A program made the translations under genes and the position numbers. DNA of 35,045 nucleotides from an uncultured Verrucomicrobiota bacterium (lineage in GTDB: Bacteria; Verrucomicrobiota; Verrucomicrobiia; Opitutales; Opitutaceae), in NCBI GenBank assembly GCA_913058185.1, contig CAJXQX010000040.1:1-35045 (forward strand), in the 5' to 3' direction. Below the pieces are notes generated by a model. The model was not told the DNA's origin and ran no database searches. It saw nothing but the letters and a program-made list of their open reading frames with translations. Shown here piece after piece: positions 28,386 through 35,045 of the stretch; position 1 is the first letter of the stretch, and each line of letters starts with the position of its first letter.

Positions 28386-30094
28386 AGGTGTGTAGTCGGG
28401 TTTATGACCAAGGTAAAATCGAACCGCAGCAGTCCCGGTTCACTGGCATCGAAACGCTCACCTTCGACTTCCAAAATTCGGGGTGATTCAACGAATTTAT
28501 TAAGTAACACCGTTACGCGTTCGTAGGACGCTTGGCTCACTCGAGAAAGCGGATTTTCGCGATCTAAAAACCGACCGGATAGACGTAACCGTAGCGGGAT
28601 AGCGGGGAGTTTTTGCAGCACGCCATCGTCATCGTAAACGGGTCCCGTGGACGGGGCTCGCTGAACCACTGGCGGTAAGACCTGCAGACGCTCCAGCCAC
28701 ACATCGCCGACCGCCACGAGACTGTTTTGCAAATCAGCGAGTAGACCCGTCCAAGCATCGCGTGCTTTTACGCGATCTCCGAGTTCGCGAATCTCCTCCT
28801 GCAAATGATCCAGCTCCGCGATATTACGCTGATTTTGATCCTGCAAGGCCTGCACCGGCGCCATGCGACGCGACAGATCAACCGCCGCCGCCTGACGCGC
28901 GCTGGTGAGTCGTTGATAATGAATTCCCGGCAGCGACAACGCGCCGATTAACAGAACTGCGGCGATCGCCCATCGCGGCCGCCGACGTTTGGCCGCGCGA
29001 GCAGCTCCGAGCTCAGGTGGCGCCAAATTGATCCCGCCCTCAGCCGCACTCAATGCTGCACCAACCAAGTCGGCCAGTCGCTGCGGCCCGACAGCGTCCA
29101 CTGCGGCCTCCAGATCGGCTCCAACGGCAACACCAACCCATGGATCCAGACGGCTGACCGTGCCGCCGGTCCATTTCCCCGAAAGATGTTCGACTAATCC
29201 CGGCATCAAAGAACCACCACCCGTGAGCAGGAGCGTATCCGGGGCCGTGCCGCCAGCTTGTCGCACTCGGGCCACAAGCGACCGGTTGATTTCCAACTGT
29301 AACCGTGCCGCGAAACTATCGGCGCCATTCTGAACGGCTTCACCCGCCGGCGTCTCGGCGGGCAGGTCCACCGCACCAGAAAATACGCCGCGTTTGAGTT
29401 GTTCGGCCTCGGTCAGGGTCTGCTCGAGTTTTTGCGCGATGCCCCGAGTGACCGTCTGGCCCGCCAGCGATAGCGTGCGAAGATGGCGCGTGGTCACAGT
29501 TCGAAAAAGGAGATGGGTCGATCGTGCCCCAATCGAAACCACCAATTCACCCTCGGTAGCCAACCTAGGCAGCCCATCAAGTGCAACCCCGGCAGGAATA
29601 ACCCGATCGATCGTCATCCCCACCGCCTGAGCTTGCTCCACCAATTCGCGCACCCCATCCAATTTCGCCGCCACTACGAGAACTTCCAACTCCCCTTGGT
29701 GCTCAACGCCGACTTGGTGGGACCAAAAGACCTCCTTCAGTGGAAACGGAATACTTTGCTTGACCTCAAACGCTATGAGTTTTTCGCGCTGAGCCGCGAC
29801 GGCGGCCGGGACCTTGATCGTTTTGGTCAACGCGAGGTGTCCGGAGATCACCAATGTCGCAGATTCCAACCGGCCCAATTGAGTCACGACCTCACCGAGC
29901 GCGATAGCACGCTCTGCGCTCGTCGCGATGCCGGTCGCATCTTCCCCCATCGGAAGTTCGCGAAACGCAAAAGCCTTCAGGTTGAGCCCCTTCGCACCGG
30001 AGCCAAACCGGGCCGCCGCAACATGCGATACCCCGATCTCCACCACAGCGGTGCCGGAGCTGCGCGATGATTTGGAAAAACGGGGCATGAACAA
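28382..30094 (-). CDS. PilM-PilN fusion protein (Amuc_1101-like)
   Basis: A 570-residue protein joining two pilus assembly modules. Residues ~15-345 are a PilM actin-like ATPase, with FEVKQSIPFPLKEV at 109-122 and nucleotide-site LTGGGSLMPGL at 290-300. INLAPPE at 355-361 marks the start of a PilN-like part, whose usual opening INLLP binds PilM. Next come an Arg-rich turn, one membrane segment (375-392), a coiled coil (395-445) and a ferredoxin-like periplasmic domain. In classical type IV pilus operons PilM and PilN are separate proteins that bind each other. The ATG at 30094 is used; another ATG two codons later is possible. Confidence 0.85.
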   Translation of the reverse strand: MFMPRFSKSSRSSGTAVVEIGVSHVAAARFGSGAKGLNLKAFAFRELPMGEDATGIATSAERAIALGEVVTQLGRLESATLVISGHLALTKTIKVPAAVAAQREKLIAFEVKQSIPFPLKEVFWSHQVGVEHQGELEVLVVAAKLDGVRELVEQAQAVGMTIDRVIPAGVALDGLPRLATEGELVVSIGARSTHLLFRTVTTRHLRTLSLAGQTVTRGIAQKLEQTLTEAEQLKRGVFSGAVDLPAETPAGEAVQNGADSFAARLQLEINRSLVARVRQAGGTAPDTLLLTGGGSLMPGLVEHLSGKWTGGTVSRLDPWVGVAVGADLEAAVDAVGPQRLADLVGAALSAAEGGINLAPPELGAARAAKRRRPRWAIAAVLLIGALSLPGIHYQRLTSARQAAAVDLSRRMAPVQALQDQNQRNIAELDHLQEEIRELGDRVKARDAWTGLLADLQNSLVAVGDVWLERLQVLPPVVQRAPSTGPVYDDDGVLQKLPAIPLRLRLSGRFLDRENPLSRVSQASYERVTVLLNKFVESPRILEVEGERFDASEPGLLRFDFTLVINPTTHL

Positions 30095-30109
30095 AAATAC
30101 GAAAAAAAA

Positions 30110-30724
30110 CTAACGGCGTTCTTGAACCGCTTCAGGTCGGATCACTGCAGGATCCGCTCCGGGTAACACGCCCGAAGGCAAAAGATGCCGCGGCAACAGT
30201 ATGCCGTCATTGATTGCCGCGCGCTCGTCCAGCTGTTGGCGAAAGTTTGCCACCGCGGCGGCGCTGCTGAAACCGGCGGCTACTTGCTCCCGACTGATCG
30301 GTTGGGCTTTCCCGTCGACGCTCAGGTCAACCGTCCAAAACCGAGCATCACCCGTGATGCGATCTCGAGCGACGACCGGCGGCGGAAGATAAAAGCGAAA
30401 GACCGAACGGCCCGTCTCGAGCGCGGCGGCGGTGACGGATGCCCGATAGAATCGTAGGTCGGCAGGGTCGCCGGGCGATTGTTGAGCGAGATTGAAGCCT
30501 ACGCGCACGCGATCGGCAAATTTGCCGACAGCGCCGGTGCGCGGGCTGACACGCACTTCGATGGCTGCCTCCCACCACGTCGCTCCGGTCAAATCTCGCA
30601 CGCGTTGAAAAGACACATCCTCGACTTCAACTTCGGCCATAACCGCAGCAGTGATGCTGCTCTGCGCCTGTCCGCCAATGGCAGCTAAGAGAAACAACAA
30701 GAATACAGCACAGCGACGATACAT
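30110..30724 (-). CDS. Exported protein of pilus-type cluster, Amuc_1102-like
   Basis: A 204-residue protein with a signal peptide (MYRRCAVFLLFLLAAIGG, cleavage near GQAQS). The mature part is beta-rich, with EVEVEDVSFQRVRD and WWEAAIEVRV, and has no recognised enzyme motif. It is first in the cluster, 15 bases before the PilM-PilN gene, the place of Amuc_1102 in Akkermansia. The leader has no Shine-Dalgarno motif. Function is unknown; a periplasmic or surface pilus-associated role is inferred from context. Confidence 0.7.
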   Translation of the reverse strand: MYRRCAVFLLFLLAAIGGQAQSSITAAVMAEVEVEDVSFQRVRDLTGATWWEAAIEVRVSPRTGAVGKFADRVRVGFNLAQQSPGDPADLRFYRASVTAAALETGRSVFRFYLPPPVVARDRITGDARFWTVDLSVDGKAQPISREQVAAGFSSAAAVANFRQQLDERAAINDGILLPRHLLPSGVLPGADPAVIRPEAVQERR

Positions 30725-30801
30725 AGGAGGGGTTAAAAACAGATTGAGCAGGGGCCTGGTCTCGTCACGTTCATTCTCCCTCTGATACTTGTAATTTACG
30801 C

Positions 30802-31308
30802 ATGACCGCTCCGACCGACTTCGCTTACAAAATTGCCGTTTTGGTGTTCATCGAGAACGAGGAGGGTGAACAACTGCTGCTATTACGGGCCAAATCGCCC
30901 AATTTGGGCTGCTGGACCCCGATCGGCGGCAAACTCGAGACCGCGATGGGGGAGTCTCCGTTCGAGTGCGCCGTGCGCGAAACCGGCGAAGAAACGGGTC
31001 ATGTAATAACCACCAACGACTTACACTTGTTTGGTATGATCGCTGAAAAAGCCTACGAAGGTGAGTCGCACTGGCTGCTGTTCCTCTTTCGCTGCAACCG
31101 CCCCATTGCGGCCCTGCCTCCCCCTATGGCCGAGGGGCGATTCGGGTTCTTCAGTCGAGCCGATATTGAGAAACTCGACTTGCCCGCCACCGATCGCACC
31201 GCGCTTTGGCCGATCTACGATGAGCACCGCGAGGGCTTCGTGGCATTGCGCGCCGATTGCGACCCAGCCAAGAAATTGGCCATCACGGTTGAGCAAATCA
31301 TAAGCTGA
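30802..31308 (+). CDS. Nudix hydrolase
   Basis: A 168-residue cytosolic Nudix-fold hydrolase cleaving a nucleoside-diphosphate-linked compound. The Nudix helix is GGKLETAMGESPFECAVRE followed by TGEETG. Compared with the GX5EX7REUXEEXGU consensus, the first Gly-to-Glu spacing has two extra residues (LETAMGE against, for example, IEMGE in MutT). The metal-binding REtgEE core is intact. An N-terminal strand (YKIAVLVFI) and WTPIGG precede it. The substrate is not predictable from this. It is divergent from the pilus-type cluster and lies 100 bases upstream of pdhA. Confidence 0.9.
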   Translation: MTAPTDFAYKIAVLVFIENEEGEQLLLLRAKSPNLGCWTPIGGKLETAMGESPFECAVRETGEETGHVITTNDLHLFGMIAEKAYEGESHWLLFLFRCNRPIAALPPPMAEGRFGFFSRADIEKLDLPATDRTALWPIYDEHREGFVALRADCDPAKKLAITVEQIIS

Positions 31309-31411
31309 GTTTTACTGACTTCCCTATCCTCTCTCCTGCCAGACTAAAACACTTGCCTCAAACTGAGGGCGCCGAACACTTGTCGATTTCCTCCTCAACT
31401 CACCCAAATCT

Positions 31412-32467
31412 GTGAGCAAAGACACACTTCCGAACACCGCCGAAATCAACGCCTCCCTTTCCTCGGAGGAGAAAATTGAACTGTATCGCCAGATGATGCG
31501 TATTCGCCGCTTCGAAGAGCGAAGCCTGCGCGCCTACCAGGGCAAGAAGATCGGAGGTTTCCTCCATCTCTACATTGGTCAGGAAGCTGTCGCCGTCGGT
31601 GCCTGTTCGCTCATGGGCGAGCATGACCACGTGATCACCGCTTACCGCGACCACGGTCACGCCATTGCCGTCGGTATGGATACCAAGCCTCTGATGGCCG
31701 AGCTTTATGGTAAGTCCACCGGTTGCTCCAAGGGTAAAGGTGGTTCGATGCATTACTTCGACCCGTCCAACAACTACTGGGGCGGACACGGCATCGTGGG
31801 AGGTCAAATCCCCCTCGGCGTTGGCCTCGCTTACGGCGTCAAATATCAGGGCAACAAGGGCGCCTCCATGGCGTTCATGGGCGACGGCGCCGTCAACCAA
31901 GGTGCAGTGCACGAGTCGATGAACCTCGCGGCCCTTTGGGATCTTCCCTGCGTCTTCGTAATCGAAAATAATCGTTACTCAATGGGCACATCTCAGGTCC
32001 GTTCCACCGCCGGACCGGGTATCGCCGAACGCGCTGAAGGCTACGGCATGCACTGGGAAAAATGCTTTGGCCACGACGTCTACGAAGTCCGTGAGACCCT
32101 GCATAAGGCCCTCACCCTCGCTCGCGAAGATCACAAACCTTCCGTCGTCGAAATCGACACCTACCGCTATCGCGGTCATTCGGTGGCCGATCCGGACAAA
32201 ACTTACCGCACCCGCGAAGAGATCGACGCATACCGCAAGAATAAGGATCCCCTAATTATCTTCCAAAAAACTCTCGGCGACGAGGGTGTGATGTCCGACG
32301 AACTCCAAAAGGAGATCGATCAAGCTGCTCGCAAGGAAGCCGATATCGCGGCCGATTTCGCCGAAGCCAGCCCTTACCCGACTCCCGACGACATTCAGGA
32401 CGACGTTTATTGGGAAGCCGACAACCCCGACCAACGGAAGTCCCAGGGTCGCCTCTTTTTCAGCTAA
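31412..32467 (+). CDS. pdhA: Pyruvate dehydrogenase E1 component, alpha subunit
   Basis: A 351-residue thiamine-diphosphate enzyme subunit that, with the beta subunit, decarboxylates pyruvate. The ThDP/Mg motif runs from GDG at 157-159 to NN at 186-187 (MGDGAVNQGAVHESMN). YRYRGHSVADPDKTYRT carries His256 and the loop contacting E2. GHGIVGGQIPLGVGLA is typical of PDH E1 alpha rather than branched-chain E1. The GTG at 31412 is the start (MSKDTLPNT). Its leader is pyrimidine-rich and has no Shine-Dalgarno motif. It leads an operon with pdhB and pdhC, separated by 45 and 42 bases. Confidence 0.95.
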   Translation: MSKDTLPNTAEINASLSSEEKIELYRQMMRIRRFEERSLRAYQGKKIGGFLHLYIGQEAVAVGACSLMGEHDHVITAYRDHGHAIAVGMDTKPLMAELYGKSTGCSKGKGGSMHYFDPSNNYWGGHGIVGGQIPLGVGLAYGVKYQGNKGASMAFMGDGAVNQGAVHESMNLAALWDLPCVFVIENNRYSMGTSQVRSTAGPGIAERAEGYGMHWEKCFGHDVYEVRETLHKALTLAREDHKPSVVEIDTYRYRGHSVADPDKTYRTREEIDAYRKNKDPLIIFQKTLGDEGVMSDELQKEIDQAARKEADIAADFAEASPYPTPDDIQDDVYWEADNPDQRKSQGRLFFS

Positions 32468-32512
32468 AGCTGCCCCGTCTAAACCACCACCTTTAGCCCA
32501 TATCTATTCCAG

Positions 32513-33496
32513 ATGTCTGTAATCACTTACCGCGAAGCCGTCCGAGCTGCCCTCTCCGAGGAAATCGAACGCGACAAAAATGTCGTTCTCATGGGCGAAG
32601 AAGTTGCCCAATTTGACGGCGCCTACAAAGTCTCCGAAGGCCTACTCGAGAAATTCGGGCCCGAACGTATCGTCGACACGCCGATCACCGAAGCCGGTTT
32701 CATCGGCTGCGGCATCGGCGCCTCCATGCTCGGCGTCCGTCCGGTCATGGAACTCATGTTCTGGTCGTTCTACTCGGTCGCCTTCGACCAGATCCTGAAC
32801 AACGCCGCCAACGTCCGCTACATGTCCGGCGGGCTCATCAATTGCCCGATCGTGATCCGCGGTCCCGCCAATGGTGGCACCAACGTCGGCGCCACCCACT
32901 CCCATACACCCGAGAACGTGCTCGCCAACCACCCCGGCATTAAAGTCGTGGTGCCCGCCACCGCCGCTGACGCCAAAGGTCTGCTCAAGAGCGCCATCCG
33001 CGACAACGATCCCGTGATGTATCTCGAGAATACCATCCTCTACGGCGAAAAGGGCGAGGTTCCCGACGATGAGGATTTCCTCATTCCTCTCGGCCTCGCT
33101 GACGTGAAACGTGAAGGCACCGATCTCACCATCGTGACCTACGGTCGCTGCGTGTTGCACTCTCTCGCCGCTGCCGACCAGATCGCCAAAGAAGATGGCA
33201 AGTCCATTGAAGTGGTCGACCTGCGCTCCATCCGCCCGCTCGACATCGACACCGTGCTCGCTTCCGTCGCCAAGACTCACCGCGTGCTGATCGTCGAGGA
33301 GCAGAAGCCATTCGCTTCGGTCGGAACGCAACTCTCGTTTATGATCCAAGAGGAATCTTTCGACGAACTGGACGCACCGATCACCCGGGTGACCACCATC
33401 GACGCTCCGGCAATTTACAGCCCACCCGTCGAGACCGAACAGCTGCCCAACATTGGCCGCGTCGTCATCGCCGCTCGCGCCGCCCTCAAGGCGTAG
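32513..33496 (+). CDS. pdhB: Pyruvate dehydrogenase E1 component, beta subunit
   Basis: A 327-residue partner of PdhA forming the alpha2-beta2 E1. LMGEEVAQFDGAYKVSEGL, DTPITEAGFIGCGIGASM and GGTNVGATHSH are family signatures; the Glu in TPITEAGF (Glu60) activates thiamine. The transketolase C-terminal domain includes VVDLRSIRPLDIDTV and RVLIVEEQ. Length is normal. Alpha/beta-type E1 fits the heterotetrameric branch, not the single-chain AceE type. The ATG lacks a Shine-Dalgarno sequence. Confidence 0.96.
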   Translation: MSVITYREAVRAALSEEIERDKNVVLMGEEVAQFDGAYKVSEGLLEKFGPERIVDTPITEAGFIGCGIGASMLGVRPVMELMFWSFYSVAFDQILNNAANVRYMSGGLINCPIVIRGPANGGTNVGATHSHTPENVLANHPGIKVVVPATAADAKGLLKSAIRDNDPVMYLENTILYGEKGEVPDDEDFLIPLGLADVKREGTDLTIVTYGRCVLHSLAAADQIAKEDGKSIEVVDLRSIRPLDIDTVLASVAKTHRVLIVEEQKPFASVGTQLSFMIQEESFDELDAPITRVTTIDAPAIYSPPVETEQLPNIGRVVIAARAALKA

Positions 33497-33538
33497 TCTC
33501 CCTCCACCCACTACTCTCTACCCGCTACTTTCCTTCCC

Positions 33539-34804
33539 ATGGCCGATATCATCGAAATGCCGAAACTCAGCGACACCATGACGGTGGGCACGCTGATCAA
33601 ATGGTTGAAAAAAGAAGGCGATGTCGTCACCTCGGGTGACCTGCTCGCCGAAGTCGAAACCGATAAGGCGACGATGGAACTCGAGTGCTTCTTCGAAGGC
33701 ACACTCGTGAAGATCTTCGTCGAAGAAGGCGTAGAAGTTGAACTCGGTGCGCCACTTTGCGCCGTCGGCGAACCCGGTGAGAAAGTTGAAGCTCCGGCCG
33801 CACCAGCGAAACCCGCAGAGGCACCCGCCGAGACCGCCAGCGAGCCAGCCGCGGCACCCACCCCAGCCGCTCCGCCGCCTCCTCCTGCAGCCGTTCCGCC
33901 CCCACCTGCAGCTTCGGCCCCTTCTGAGCCGGGAAAACGCCTCAAAATCTCCCCTCTCGCCAAGAAATTGGCCGCCGAAAAAGGTATCGATCCATCCCGC
34001 ATTCAGGGCACCGGCACCGGTGGCCGCATCGTGCGGGCCGATGTGCTCGACGCCGAAAAGAATGGTGTCGGCGGAGGCATGACCGGCTCTGGCTACATGA
34101 CCAAGGGACCGATCCAAGAAGACAAAGTCGTCAAGGTCTCCAACATGCGCGCGACCATCGCTCGCCGACTGGTCGAATCCAAGACTCAGCTCCCCCACTT
34201 CTACGTCGATATGGAAGTCGACGCCGGACCACTCATGGCGCTGCGCGCCCAAATCAACGAGGGTCTCAAAGACGAAGGTATCAAACTTTCGGTCAACGAC
34301 TTCATCCTCAAGGCCAGTGCCGAGGCACTCCGCAAGGTTCCCGCTGTCAACTGCTCGTGGGAAGGCAACCAGGTCCGACACCACAGCCGGGCCCACGTTT
34401 CATTCGCCGTCGCGATCGACGACGGGCTCATCACTCCGGTGATTTTCGATGCCCACTTGAAGTCGGTCTTCGACATCGGTCCGGAAGTCAAAACCTTGGC
34501 CAAAGCCGCCAAGGCCATGAAACTGCAACCCAACCAATTCACGGGTGGCACCTTCTGTGTCAGCAACATGGGCATGATGGGCGTCAATAGTTTCAAGGCT
34601 ATCATCAACCCGCCGAACGCCGCTATCCTCGCGGTGGGCACCACCGTTGAAAAACCGGTGGTTGTGAACGGTAATATCACGATCGGCCAACGCATGATCC
34701 TGACCCTCTCCTGTGATCACCGCGTGGTCGATGGAGCCATCGGCGCTCAGTTCCTCGGCGAACTACGCGGCCTGATCGAAAAACCAGCCCTGCTGCTGGT
34801 CTGA
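33539..34804 (+). CDS. pdhC: Dihydrolipoyl acetyltransferase, PDH E2
   Basis: A 421-residue core protein transferring the acetyl group from lipoamide to CoA. One lipoyl domain (2-78) has the lipoylated Lys43 in ETDKATME. An Ala/Pro-rich linker (about 82-135) follows. The peripheral-subunit binding domain (about 139-175) reads KISPLAKKLAAEKGI...GTGTGGRI. The catalytic domain ends with SCDHRVVDGAIGAQF, with His394 and Asp398. A single lipoyl domain is the small form of E2. The gene is last in the pdhABC run; the E3 gene is not in the window. A strong terminator follows 17 bases later. Confidence 0.96.
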   Translation: MADIIEMPKLSDTMTVGTLIKWLKKEGDVVTSGDLLAEVETDKATMELECFFEGTLVKIFVEEGVEVELGAPLCAVGEPGEKVEAPAAPAKPAEAPAETASEPAAAPTPAAPPPPPAAVPPPPAASAPSEPGKRLKISPLAKKLAAEKGIDPSRIQGTGTGGRIVRADVLDAEKNGVGGGMTGSGYMTKGPIQEDKVVKVSNMRATIARRLVESKTQLPHFYVDMEVDAGPLMALRAQINEGLKDEGIKLSVNDFILKASAEALRKVPAVNCSWEGNQVRHHSRAHVSFAVAIDDGLITPVIFDAHLKSVFDIGPEVKTLAKAAKAMKLQPNQFTGGTFCVSNMGMMGVNSFKAIINPPNAAILAVGTTVEKPVVVNGNITIGQRMILTLSCDHRVVDGAIGAQFLGELRGLIEKPALLLV

Positions 34805-34821
34805 TCCAAAACAACCTTTCA

Positions 34822-34861
34822 AAACAAAGCGGCCGTTCCCTCAGGAGCGGCCGCTTTGTTT
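34822..34861 (+). terminator. Rho-independent terminator of the pdh operon
   Basis: An 18-bp stem (one G-U pair) formed by 34822-34839 and 34844-34861 with a CTCA loop, ending in CTTTGTTT. The base-paired T-rich end is shorter than a classic T-tract, but the stem is very stable and well placed after pdhC. Confidence 0.85.
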
Positions 34862-34883
34862 GTGAAGATTTATAGCGTTGAAA

Positions 34884-34984
34884 CTGTCGGGCATTCCTCC
34901 TTCGCCGAGGCTACGGCGGACAAGAAAGCCCAACCCACCCACTCAAATGCATCCTGCACGTGGGTCGGGCTTTACGCCCGACAG
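34884..34984. repeat. Hairpin-rich palindromic intergenic element (REP/BIME-like)
   Basis: Outer arms CTGTCGGGC (34884-34892) and GCCCGACAG (34976-34984) are perfect. Inside, AAAGCCCAACCCAC (34925-34938) pairs with GTGGGTCGGGCTTT (34960-34973) with one mismatch, and CGCCG/CGGCG (34903-34907, 34914-34918) makes a small hairpin. It lies after the pdh terminator and codes for nothing. It is unlike the two other palindromic elements here. Confidence 0.6.
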
Positions 34985-35011
34985 CTTCGGTAAAACCACC
35001 CTGCCTCCCCC

Positions 35012-35044
35012 CTGTCTCTTATACACATCTGACGCTGCCGACGA
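35012..35044 (+). other. Untrimmed Illumina Nextera transposase adapter (artefact)
   Basis: Bases 35012-35030 are the 19-base Tn5 mosaic-end sequence (CTGTCTCTTATACACATCT). They are followed by GACGCTGCCGACGA, the rest of the Nextera read-1 adapter in reverse complement. The final C at 35045 would be the first index base. This is library-derived DNA and not part of the organism. Confidence 0.97.
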
Positions 35045-35045
35045 C

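Noticed and set aside
32642-33511. A 289-codon open frame on - opposite pdhB
   Set aside because: pdhB is unambiguous on +, and the antisense product has low-complexity composition.

Overview
The window looks like one contig from a Verrucomicrobiota bacterium, most probably Opitutaceae-like. The reasons are gene content and style: a five-gene pilus-type cluster with the gene order of Akkermansia Amuc_1098-1102, formylglycine sulfatases next to amino-sugar catabolism, a six-domain ribosomal protein S1, a short primary-type sigma factor, GC-rich coding DNA with few Shine-Dalgarno sites, and hairpin-rich intergenic repeats. This placement is inference from families; no marker rRNA is present. 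The left edge cuts ychF. The right edge is not genomic: the last ~33 bases match an Illumina Nextera adapter.

Layout. 1-3619: end of ychF, two copies of a palindromic operator-like site, then an N-acylglucosamine 2-epimerase gene divergent from an overlapping nagB-nagA pair. 3765-6991: glgC and glmS, divergent. 6992-8832: a gap holding a possible frameshifted small secreted-protein gene, then trpE. 9098-14133: a sigma-70 factor with a strong terminator, a large membrane protein of unknown function, and convergent rpsA with its own terminator. 14380-20905: a sulfatase on +, then a leftward run of hisG, aguB, aguA, a second sulfatase and a small lipoprotein. 21070-23803: an orphan OmpR-type response regulator, a palindromic repeat, a stand-alone 5'-3' exonuclease and a DUF218 (YdcF/ElyC-like) membrane protein. 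23808-30724: the leftward pilus-type cluster (secretin, two single-pass periplasmic proteins, a PilM-PilN fusion, an exported protein). 30802-34804: a Nudix hydrolase and the pyruvate dehydrogenase genes pdhA-pdhB-pdhC, closed by a strong terminator.

How the genes fit together. Epimerase, NagA and NagB would channel ManNAc/GlcNAc-6-P to fructose-6-P, GlmS runs the opposite way for cell-wall synthesis, and the two exported sulfatases would desulfate glycans, possibly amino-sugar polysaccharides. AguA and AguB convert agmatine to putrescine. The pilus-type cluster is the most interesting biological locus. Three different structured intergenic elements (19017-19080, 21845-21998, 34884-34984) are the main unexplained DNA features.
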